DNA of 8,277 nucleotides, taken from the NCBI GenBank assembly GCA_964579305.1, contig CAZOGY010000143.1, forward strand, positions 1 to 8,277. Direction: 5' to 3'. Numbering within the stretch: position 1 is the stretch's first letter; each line of letters opens with the position of its first letter. The stretch comes from JBCBWG01 sp964579305 (GTDB lineage: Bacteria; Pseudomonadota; Alphaproteobacteria; Rhizobiales; Hyphomicrobiaceae). The notes under the pieces were generated by a model. The model made no database searches, was not told the DNA's origin, and worked only from the letters and a program-made list of their open reading frames with translations. Both the position numbers and the translations under genes were made by a program. This document shows, in pieces, positions 1 to 7,553 of the stretch.

Positions 1-61
1 GGATCGCGCGCCACGCGCCCAACCCCATGAACTGCAACGATCTCAGACCTGGAGCTTACCG

Positions 62-685
62 ATGGAAGTCATCCTTCTCGAACGCGTCCCCAAGCTTGGC
101 CAGATGGGCGAAGTCGTGCGCGTCAAAGACGGCTATGCGCGCAATTTCCTTTTGCCGCAGAAAAAAGCCCTGCGCGCAACAAAGGCTAATTTGGCTGAGT
201 TCGAAGCCCGCCGCGCCACCTTGGAAGCTCGCAACCTTGAGCTGAAAACCGAAGCCTCGGGCGTTGCCGATCGCTTGAACGGCGAAACGTATGTCGCAAT
301 CCGCCAAGCTGGCGATACGGGGCTGCTCTATGGGTCTGTGTCATCGCGCGATGTCGCTGACCTGATCACCGAAGCGGGCACCAACATCGAGCGTCGCCAG
401 GTACGGCTGGAGCAACCGATCAAAGAGCTTGGGCTGCACACGGTGATTGTCCAATTGCACCCCGAAGTCGAAGTGAACGTCACGATCAACGTCGCCCGCA
501 CCGAAGACGAAGCCGAGCGTCAGGCCCGCGGCGAAGACGTCTCAGTCATTCGCGATGAGGAACTCGACATCGAGGTCTATGACCCTGATGCCGAAGACGG
601 TGACGGCTACGACGACCGCGACCGCGGTGAAGCCCTTGACGACAGCGCCGTGGATCCTGGCGCGGCCGAACAGCCAGAAGTTTAA
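62..685 (+). CDS. rplI: 50S ribosomal protein L9 with an acidic C-terminal tail
   Basis: L9 is a large-subunit protein that binds 23S rRNA through its N-terminal domain and reaches out from the ribosome with a second globular domain on a long helix. The N-terminal signature is clear: G13, G16, V21, G24-Y25, N28-F29-L30. The helical linker (about 42-75) and the C-terminal domain (about 76-146) follow. At 207 residues it is longer than E. coli L9 (149). The extra ~60 residues from about 147 are rich in Asp and Glu and low in complexity, as in other alphaproteobacterial L9 proteins from memory; I know no function for the tail. The ATG is set by a GGAG at 51-54, seven bases upstream. The gene ends in tandem stops (TAA TAA, 683-688). 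In this class rplI usually follows rpsF and rpsR, which would lie left of the window. Confidence 0.98.
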   Translation: MEVILLERVPKLGQMGEVVRVKDGYARNFLLPQKKALRATKANLAEFEARRATLEARNLELKTEASGVADRLNGETYVAIRQAGDTGLLYGSVSSRDVADLITEAGTNIERRQVRLEQPIKELGLHTVIVQLHPEVEVNVTINVARTEDEAERQARGEDVSVIRDEELDIEVYDPDAEDGDGYDDRDRGEALDDSAVDPGAAEQPEV

Positions 686-918
686 TAACGGCACTGACAA
701 TCGTGGTCGCGCGTCCTGTCTTCCGGGCCAGGACGCGCGTACGTTCCCCTCTCTGACACCAAATCGATCATGGCCCGTTGTTGGGTCCAGACGGAAACCG
801 CGCCTCCGCCGCCGGGAATGAGACCACACCGCCCGGCCTGTGAATTGGGCGCAAAACACAGCCTGCGCTTGACCGCCTCAGCAACCCGGACGCCGCGACT
901 CACGCTAGCTCCGAGCGC
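686..918. other. 233-base rplI-dnaB intergenic region
   Basis: This is the longest gap in the window. Apart from the second stop codon (686-688) and the stem-loop at 708-739 I see no gene and no convincing promoter. A TTGACC at 869-874 resembles a -35 hexamer but has no -10 partner at the usual distance. A GANTC site (GACTC, 897-901), the target of the alphaproteobacterial CcrM methylase, lies 17 bases before the dnaB start. Such sites occur elsewhere in the window, so this one may be chance. Confidence 0.6.
708..739 (+). terminator. Perfect 11-bp stem-loop after rplI, possible terminator or attenuator
   Basis: Arms 708-718 (CGCGCGTCCTG) and 729-739 (CAGGACGCGCG) are exact reverse complements around a 10-base loop (719-728), starting 22 bases after the rplI stop. 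The stem is GC-rich and should be very stable. No T-run follows, only a pyrimidine-rich stretch (TTCCCCTCTCT, 744-754), so it is not a canonical Rho-independent terminator. It may partly terminate transcription, protect the rplI mRNA 3' end, or mark an RNA processing site. The structure is seen directly; the role is inferred. Confidence 0.45.
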
Positions 919-2433
919 ATGACCGAGCATGCCCTCACCCCATCAGATCAGCTCAAGGCGCAAGCTGCGGCTGATGAGCCCCTCTCCTACCGTCAACCGC
1001 CCCACAACATCGAGGCGGAACAAGCGCTGCTGGGCGCGATCTTGATCAACAACGAGGTCTTGGACCGTGTTTCCGGCTTCCTCAACGCCGAACACTTCTA
1101 CGATCCCGTCCACCAGCAAATCTATGAAACCACGTCCAAACTGATCACCGCCGGCAAGCGGGCGACGCCGATCACGCTGCGCACCTTCTTTGAAAACCAC
1201 GAGCCGATCGACGAAGCGCTGACGGTTCCACAGTATCTCGCGCGCCTCGCCGCGAACGCGACGACCATCCTCAACGCGAACGACTACGGCCGCACGATCT
1301 ATGATCTGGCGACACGCCGGCAACTGATCATGGTCGGCGCCGATATGGTCACGACGGCCTATGATTCGCCCGTCGATGCCCCACCCCAAAAGCAGATCGA
1401 GCTGGCCGAGCAACAGCTCTACGCGCTTGCTGAAACCAACCGTTACGGCGGCGGCTTTTGTAGTTTTGGCGACGCGCTGGCCGATGCCGTCGAAATGGCC
1501 AACGCAGCCTATCAGCGCGACGGCCAGCTCTCTGGCTTGTCGACCGGGCTTGCCGACCTCGACAATCGCATGGGCGGTCTGCAGCGCTCAGACCTGATCA
1601 TCCTGGCCGGACGCCCCTCGATGGGTAAGACGGCGCTGGTGACCAATATCGCCTACAACGTCGCCAAAGCCTACCGGTACGAACTCCAGTCCGACGGCTC
1701 GAAAAAAACAATCGATGGCGGGATCGTCGGCTTTTTCTCGCTGGAGATGGCCGCCGAACAGCTCGCCACCCGTATCATTTCCGAGCAGGCCGAAATCCCC
1801 TCCGAAAAGATCCGCCGCGGCATGATCACCGAAGAAGAGTTCCGCAGGCTGGTGGATAAGACCCGCGAGATGGCCGAGGCCCCGCTTTTCATCGACCAGA
1901 CCGGCGGCATTTCCGTCGGCCAGCTTGCCGCGCGCGCCCGTCGTCTCAAACGCCAGCATGGGCTTGATTTGCTGATCGTCGACTATCTTCAATTGCTCAC
2001 GGGCTCAGCGAAAACAGCCGGCAACCGCGTCCAGGAACTCACCGAGATCACGACCGGGCTCAAGGCCCTGGCCAAGGAACTTGAGGTCCCCATCGTCGCG
2101 CTGTCGCAGCTCTCGCGACAGGTCGAACAACGCGAGGACAAGCGGCCGCAGCTCTCAGACTTGCGGGAATCGGGATCGATCGAGCAGGACGCCGACGTCG
2201 TGATGTTCGTGTTCCGCGAAGAGTATTACGTCGAACGCGGCAAGCCGAGCGAAGGCACGGCGGAATTTGCCGAATGGGTCCAGAAGATGGAGCAGGTCCA
2301 CGGCAAGGCCGAAGTGATCGTCGGCAAACAGCGCCACGGCCCGGTCGGCGCCGTACAGCTTGCCTTCGAATCGCAGTTCACGCGCTTTGGGAACTTGGCG
2401 AAAGAAGATTACTTGCCGGAGCATTATGAGTAG
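919..2433 (+). CDS. dnaB: Replicative DNA helicase DnaB
   Basis: DnaB is the hexameric, ATP-driven 5'-3' helicase that unwinds DNA at the replication fork and recruits primase. The N-terminal helical domain spans about residues 22-125 and opens with the typical HNIEAEQALLGAIL motif. The RecA-like motor follows: Walker A GRPSMGKT at 231-238, FFSLEM after an insert rich in charged and Gly residues, Walker B LLIVD ending at D355, SQLSRQVE at 396-403 and the LSDLRESGSIEQDADVV block at 412-428, which includes the region of the arginine finger. At 504 residues it is slightly longer than E. coli DnaB (471), as is usual for alphaproteobacteria; the extra length includes the insert after Walker A. There is no intein. 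ATG 919 is the only usual start in the frame after a stop at 841-843, but it has no strong Shine-Dalgarno, only a GAG at 913-915. The gene lies 48 bases before alr. Confidence 0.99.
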   Translation: MTEHALTPSDQLKAQAAADEPLSYRQPPHNIEAEQALLGAILINNEVLDRVSGFLNAEHFYDPVHQQIYETTSKLITAGKRATPITLRTFFENHEPIDEALTVPQYLARLAANATTILNANDYGRTIYDLATRRQLIMVGADMVTTAYDSPVDAPPQKQIELAEQQLYALAETNRYGGGFCSFGDALADAVEMANAAYQRDGQLSGLSTGLADLDNRMGGLQRSDLIILAGRPSMGKTALVTNIAYNVAKAYRYELQSDGSKKTIDGGIVGFFSLEMAAEQLATRIISEQAEIPSEKIRRGMITEEEFRRLVDKTREMAEAPLFIDQTGGISVGQLAARARRLKRQHGLDLLIVDYLQLLTGSAKTAGNRVQELTEITTGLKALAKELEVPIVALSQLSRQVEQREDKRPQLSDLRESGSIEQDADVVMFVFREEYYVERGKPSEGTAEFAEWVQKMEQVHGKAEVIVGKQRHGPVGAVQLAFESQFTRFGNLAKEDYLPEHYE

Positions 2434-2469
2434 GCGCACGCCTCACCTTGCTTCGGGTTTGCACCGCGG

Positions 2470-2475
2470 AAGGAG
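2470..2475 (+). promoter_or_regulatory. Strong ribosome binding site of alr
   Basis: AAGGAG sits six bases before ATG 2482. This is the best Shine-Dalgarno in the window and favours ATG 2482 over the in-frame ATG at 2491. Confidence 0.8.
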
Positions 2476-2481
2476 ACCAGC

Positions 2482-3687
2482 ATGCCGGCGATGCGGCTTT
2501 TGGACGGGACGCGAATTGAAGTGCCCGCCGCCGCACGCGCCGTGCTTGAGGTCGACCTTGCAGCCCTGAGGGCCAACTGGCGGCTTCTGGCCGACAGAGT
2601 TGCGCCGGCCAATTGCAGCGCCGTTGTCAAAGCCGATGCCTACGGTTTAGGGGCAAAGGCCGTATCCCAAGCCCTCTGGAACGAAGGCTGCACAACGTTC
2701 TTTGTTGCGACCCGCGATGAAGGGCTGGCGCTGCGGGCAACCCTTCCCGAAGCCATCATTTATGTTCTCGATGGCATATGGCCCGGTGGCGCACCCGAGT
2801 TCGCGTTTCATCAACTGCGCCCCGTTTTGTCGAGCCTCGCGCAGCTTTCTGAGTGGGCCGACATTTGCCGCAACCTGGAACGCTCAATTCCTGCAGCCCT
2901 CCAAGTCGACACCGGCATGAGCCGTCTCGGGCTCGGCCCCAACGACATCGCCTGGCTCATGGACGAGCCCGCTGCCTACGCACCCTTCCAGCCCAGTCTG
3001 ATATTAAGCCACCTCGCATCGGCCGACGATCTGAGCGACCCAATGGCGTTGGAGCAGAACCGGCGCTTTCAGGCCTGTCTCGCGCAGTTGCCCGCCACCG
3101 CGGCTGCGCTCGCCAACTCCGCCGGGGCGCGATGGTGGGATGAACTGCGCTTTGATCTGGTCCGGCCTGGGATCTGGCTGTACGGCGGACGCACGCGCGA
3201 TGACGACCCCGACCCGCCGCAAACCGTGGTCAGGCTGTATGCGCGTGTCATTCAGGTGTTTGACGTGCCCGCCGGCGCGAACGTCGGTTACGGGCGCCGC
3301 TTCACCGCGCAGCGCCCCGCCCGGCTGGCAACCGTCTCGGTTGGCTATGCCGATGGCTATCCGCGCGCCGCCGTCAACGAGGCCACCGGCGTCGGGCCGC
3401 AGGTCTATTTGGCCGACGGGCAAACTACCGCCCGCATCGTCGGGCGTGTGTCGATGGATATGCTCACGATCGATATCACCGACCTGCCGGCTGACGCGTT
3501 GGCCTGGGGGGACTGGGTTGTCTTGGCCAACCCTCCAGCCCTGGCGAAGATCGCTGACGCAGCCGGAACCATCGACTACGAAATACTCACCCACTTGGGC
3601 CCCCGCGCCCATCGCATCTATCGCGATGGCGATCGGCCCGTTCCACCGCCCGGGCCCGATCCCATCTTGGGTCCCACAGCGGCCTGA
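2482..3687 (+). CDS. alr: Alanine racemase (PLP-dependent)
   Basis: Alr interconverts L- and D-alanine in the cytoplasm and supplies D-alanine for peptidoglycan. It is a fold-type III PLP enzyme with an N-terminal barrel and a C-terminal beta domain. The PLP lysine is K50 in VVKADAYGLG. The DTGMSRLG motif carries the arginine that tunes the active site. The opposing catalytic tyrosine is Y270 in NVGYGRRF, and VGYADGYPR and GRVSMDM are also typical. The length of 401 residues is somewhat above the usual 360-390, with extra residues at both ends, including a Pro-rich C-terminus. All key residues are present, so it should be active. I cannot tell from this window whether a second, catabolic racemase (DadX) exists elsewhere. 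The 48-base gap from dnaB suggests co-transcription. Confidence 0.98.
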   Translation: MPAMRLLDGTRIEVPAAARAVLEVDLAALRANWRLLADRVAPANCSAVVKADAYGLGAKAVSQALWNEGCTTFFVATRDEGLALRATLPEAIIYVLDGIWPGGAPEFAFHQLRPVLSSLAQLSEWADICRNLERSIPAALQVDTGMSRLGLGPNDIAWLMDEPAAYAPFQPSLILSHLASADDLSDPMALEQNRRFQACLAQLPATAAALANSAGARWWDELRFDLVRPGIWLYGGRTRDDDPDPPQTVVRLYARVIQVFDVPAGANVGYGRRFTAQRPARLATVSVGYADGYPRAAVNEATGVGPQVYLADGQTTARIVGRVSMDMLTIDITDLPADALAWGDWVVLANPPALAKIADAAGTIDYEILTHLGPRAHRIYRDGDRPVPPPGPDPILGPTAA

Positions 3688-3769
3688 TGCGCATAACCTC
3701 AAAGAACAGAGCGCGAAATCGCCAGTTGCGTCAGACGCGCGCTCCAACATGCGAAGGCGGCCGAAAGCC

Positions 3770-5143
<1,374 letters not shown>

Positions 5144-5177
5144 GCGCGCGATGTGACTATCCGTTTCGGCGAACGCT

Positions 5178-5183
5178 GAGGGA
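5178..5183 (+). promoter_or_regulatory. Ribosome binding site of cvpA
   Basis: GAGGGA lies nine bases before ATG 5193 and supports that start. No other ATG in this frame lies nearby. Confidence 0.6.
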
Positions 5184-5192
5184 CCCAGCAAA

Positions 5193-5735
5193 ATGATAGG
5201 CCCGCTGAGCTATCTCGATATCGGCCTGATCGCGATTTGCCTGATTTCAGGCATCCTGGCCATGTACCGCGGGTTTGCGCGCGAAATGCTGTCGATCCTG
5301 TCCTGGCTGATCGCCGGCGGCGCGGTTTTGTATTTTGTGCTGTACCAGAAACAATTGGCCGAAGACATCGCTGCGCAAATCGGTGCTCCAGTCCAGATCG
5401 CGCAGATCGGCATTGGCGCGTTGATCTTCCTGCTTGTCCTGATCATCGTGCATTTGATTACGGCGCGCTTGTCCGACCGCATCCGGGAAGGCCGCTTCGG
5501 GCTGATCGACAATATCCTGGGCCTCGCCTTCGGGGTCGCCCGCGGCTTCGTCCTGATCGTGATCCCATTCCTGTTTTACGAAAAGTTGTATCCCAATCCC
5601 CAAACGCAGCCTGAATGGGTGCGTAATTCGGCATCGATCGGCGTTATCCGCTCGACCGGCCTCGCGTTTGAGACCATGCTTGTTCGGATGGTGCCGTCTG
5701 ATCTTTCGCTCGATGGGGATGGCCAGTCGAGCTGA
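5193..5735 (+). CDS. cvpA: CvpA family inner-membrane protein
   Basis: CvpA is a small inner-membrane protein first linked to colicin V production and more recently to envelope integrity and bile or detergent resistance in enteric bacteria. Its biochemical activity is not established. Four hydrophobic segments are visible at about residues 7-24, 33-51, 70-90 and 104-128. The YRGFAREMLS stretch follows segment 1. The family motif, with D106-N107, L109-G110 and G114..R117-G118 (GLIDNILGLAFGVARG), opens segment 4. The polar C-terminus (about 130-180) is probably cytoplasmic or flexible. The length of 180 residues is typical. It lies directly before purF, as in many proteobacteria, where the two are often co-transcribed; here a 173-base gap with dyads separates them, so purF may also have its own promoter. 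Confidence 0.95.
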   Translation: MIGPLSYLDIGLIAICLISGILAMYRGFAREMLSILSWLIAGGAVLYFVLYQKQLAEDIAAQIGAPVQIAQIGIGALIFLLVLIIVHLITARLSDRIREGRFGLIDNILGLAFGVARGFVLIVIPFLFYEKLYPNPQTQPEWVRNSASIGVIRSTGLAFETMLVRMVPSDLSLDGDGQSS

Positions 5736-5747
5736 GCGGGCCCGGCG

Positions 5748-5770
5748 TGAAACTGACATGAAAGTTTCAT
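5748..5770. other. AT-rich dyad just after cvpA
   Basis: TGAAAC (5748-5753) and GTTTCA (5764-5769) form an inverted repeat 12 bases after the cvpA stop. A second, overlapping and tighter dyad, ATGAAA-G-TTTCAT, spans 5758-5770. The AT content stands out in GC-rich surroundings. There is no T-run, so a standard terminator is unlikely. CATAAT at 5768-5773 resembles a -10 hexamer, but I find no good -35. It could be a protein-binding site or a weak 3' hairpin. Confidence 0.3.
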
Positions 5771-5840
5771 AATTCGGCCAACAGTGGCGCTTTCGCGCTT
5801 GCATGGCGTTGATTGCGGGCGCACATCACGACCGCCAGAG

Positions 5841-5879
5841 ACGACGCGCAAACCAAGTGTTTGGTTGCGCACGTATAAG
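5841..5879 (+). promoter_or_regulatory. Long dyad and possible -10 element upstream of purF
   Basis: AACCAA (5851-5856) pairs with TTGGTT (5861-5866) around GTGT. The stem extends with GCGC (5846-5849) and GCGC (5867-5870) across a single unpaired A at 5850, then with ACG (5841-5843) and CGT (5872-5874) across a small internal loop. TATAAG (5874-5879) directly follows and matches a -10 hexamer at five of six positions; a start near 5886 would give a leader of about 23 bases to ATG 5909. No good -35 is present, and the dyad covers its expected place. As DNA it could be an operator; if transcription starts further upstream it could be an mRNA hairpin. Both roles are inferred. Confidence 0.4.
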
Positions 5880-5898
5880 CTTGCGTGCCGAGCGCTGT

Positions 5899-5902
5899 GG
5901 AG
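5899..5902 (+). promoter_or_regulatory. Ribosome binding site that sets the purF start
   Basis: GGAG lies six bases before ATG 5909. It supports this ATG over the in-frame GTG at 5885, which would add eight residues and has no Shine-Dalgarno. Confidence 0.7.
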
Positions 5903-5908
5903 ACGCCG

Positions 5909-7444
5909 ATGACCGCCGCATGTCAACCACCCTGCCCGCACGAGCGCGACCGCTCTGCAGGAGCGCGCAACGCGTCGCAGAGCGACGATCTCGCCGAATG
6001 GCGCGGCGATACCCTGAACGAAGAGTGCGGTGTGATCGGCCTGTTCGGTGTGCCTGAAGCCTCCGCCTTGTGTGCGCTGGGCTTGCATGCGCTCCAACAC
6101 CGCGGTCAGGAAGCCGCCGGCATCATGACGTCAGACGGTAGCGCGTTTCGCGGTGAGCGCCGTCTGGGCCTCGTTGGTGACAACTTCGTGGAGCGCGACG
6201 TCATCTCACGTCTCACCGGCCCCCACGCAATTGGCCATGTCCGCTATTCCACACAGGGCGAACCCTCGCTGCGCAACGTGCAACCGCTATTCGCCGAGTT
6301 GCACCACGGCGGCATGGCAATCGGCCATAACGGGCATTTGACGAACGCCAAGACATTGCAGCGAGCCCTGATCCAGGACGGCGCGATTTATCAGTCGACC
6401 TCTGACACCGAAGTTATTTTGCATCTCGTCGCACGATCAAAAGGCCGCCGGGTGATCGAGCGGTTCATCGACGCCCTGCGCCAAATCGAAGGGGCGTATG
6501 CGCTCGTTGCAATGACCAAGGATAAGTTGATCGGCGCGCGCGATCCGATCGGGATCCGCCCACTTGTGCTTGGCCGGTTGGGCGAGGGGTATGTCCTGGC
6601 ATCGGAAACCTGCGCGCTCGACGTCATGGGCGCTACATTCGTCCGTGAAATTGAAAATGGCGAAATCGTCGTTATTACCGAAGACGGTTTGGAAAGCCAT
6701 AAACCGTTCCCGCCACGCCCAGCGCGACCGTGTATTTTCGAATACATCTATTTTGCGCGGCCCGATTCGGTCATGGGCGGCTTAAGCATTTACGAAACGC
6801 GCAAGCGCATGGGCGCTGAGCTGGCGACCGAGGCCCCAGCCGACGTCGACGTGGTCGTCCCCATCCCCGATTCAAGCATTCCCGCCGCCCTAGGCTTTGC
6901 CAACGCAGCCGGATTGCCATTCGAATTCGGAATCATCCGCAACGGTTACGTCGGCCGCACCTTCATTGAACCCGCCCAGCAGATCCGCCAGCTTGGCGTC
7001 AAACTCAAACACGCCGCAAACCGGGCCGCCATCAAGGACAAACGCGTCGTCCTGATCGACGATAGCGTCGTGCGCGGGACCACAACGCGCAAGCTTGTCC
7101 CACTCATGCTGGAGGCCGGCGCGCGCGAAGTGCACATGCGCATTGCCTGCCCGGAGATCAAATACTCAGACCATTACGGTATCGATACACCGCGCACCGA
7201 AGAATTGCTGGCAGCATCGCGCTCGGTCGAAGAAATGCGCGAATACATGGGCGCAGCCAGCCTCGCGTTCCTGTCCGTCGACGGCCTTTACCGTGCCATG
7301 GGTTGCGGCCCGCGCAATCCCGCATCGCCGCAGTTCACCGATCACTGTCTCACCGGCGACTATCCAACGCCGCTGACCGATGTCGATCGACCGCCTGTCA
7401 ATGGCGACGGGCCACAATTGTCATTGCTTGCCGAAGCGCGTTGA
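5909..7444 (+). CDS. purF: Amidophosphoribosyltransferase (glutamine PRPP amidotransferase)
   Basis: PurF makes 5-phosphoribosylamine from PRPP and glutamine, the first committed step of purine synthesis. The N-terminal Ntn glutaminase has nucleophile C40 in NEECGVIG, RYSTQG at 112-117 and HNGH at 140-143, whose Asn-Gly forms the oxyanion hole. The phosphoribosyltransferase domain has RPCIFEYIYFARPDS, PDSSIPAALG and the PRPP loop VVLIDDSVVRGTT at 380-392. From ATG 5909 it has 511 residues. The 39 residues before C40 must be removed for activity, longer than the 11-residue propeptide of B. subtilis PurF. Compared with B. subtilis from memory, only one of the four 4Fe-4S ligands remains (C275, mature position 236). 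Mature 382 is D421, and the C-terminal CxxC is replaced by P474 and T477. The enzyme therefore probably lacks the cluster. Purine nucleotides usually feedback-inhibit this enzyme. Confidence 0.98.
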   Translation: MTAACQPPCPHERDRSAGARNASQSDDLAEWRGDTLNEECGVIGLFGVPEASALCALGLHALQHRGQEAAGIMTSDGSAFRGERRLGLVGDNFVERDVISRLTGPHAIGHVRYSTQGEPSLRNVQPLFAELHHGGMAIGHNGHLTNAKTLQRALIQDGAIYQSTSDTEVILHLVARSKGRRVIERFIDALRQIEGAYALVAMTKDKLIGARDPIGIRPLVLGRLGEGYVLASETCALDVMGATFVREIENGEIVVITEDGLESHKPFPPRPARPCIFEYIYFARPDSVMGGLSIYETRKRMGAELATEAPADVDVVVPIPDSSIPAALGFANAAGLPFEFGIIRNGYVGRTFIEPAQQIRQLGVKLKHAANRAAIKDKRVVLIDDSVVRGTTTRKLVPLMLEAGAREVHMRIACPEIKYSDHYGIDTPRTEELLAASRSVEEMREYMGAASLAFLSVDGLYRAMGCGPRNPASPQFTDHCLTGDYPTPLTDVDRPPVNGDGPQLSLLAEAR

Positions 7445-7455
7445 GCCTGGCTGCT

Positions 7456-7476
7456 GATCGCGCGCTGCGATCGCAG
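7456..7476. repeat. Overlapping palindromes after purF
   Basis: CTGCGATCGCAG (7465-7476) is a perfect 12-bp palindrome. It overlaps an inverted repeat, GATCGC (7456-7461) with GCGATC (7467-7472). The group starts 11 bases after the purF stop in the 109-base gap before the SDR gene. There is no T-run. It could be a weak hairpin or a protein site; GCGATCGC-type palindromes can also arise by chance in GC-rich DNA. Confidence 0.3.
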
Positions 7477-7553
7477 TCACCATCGGTATCGTGCGCGGCT
7501 GCCGCGGCGCCGTTCCACGCCCGATCTCCGCGTCCCGTCATGGAACAGCACAC

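Noticed and set aside
1..61. Possible tail of an upstream gene, ending at TGA 28-30 (GSRATRPTP in frame 1).
   Set aside because: All three forward frames are open over this short stretch, and the residues do not match the usual end of rpsR or any family I recognise.
869..874. TTGACC as a dnaB -35 box.
   Set aside because: No -10-like hexamer lies 15-19 bases downstream.
1621..1740. Insert between Walker A and FFSLEM in DnaB, considered as an intein or insertion remnant.
   Set aside because: It is short, in frame, lacks intein motifs and matches an insert I recall as common in alphaproteobacterial DnaB.
3709..3744. Inverted repeat GAGCGCG / CGCGCTC in the alr-radA gap.
   Set aside because: The seven-base arms are separated by 22 bases with no T-run; such repeats of GC-rich words are expected by chance.
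3140..3769. Upstream extension of the radA frame, open for about 630 bases across the end of alr.
   Set aside because: The stretch overlaps alr in another frame, shows no family similarity and is a GC-rich shadow; RadA has normal length from 3770.
5576..6100. Minus-strand open frame of 174 codons covering the cvpA-purF gap.
   Set aside because: It overlaps the ends of both genes in antisense, has a low-complexity Arg-rich translation and no recognisable motif.
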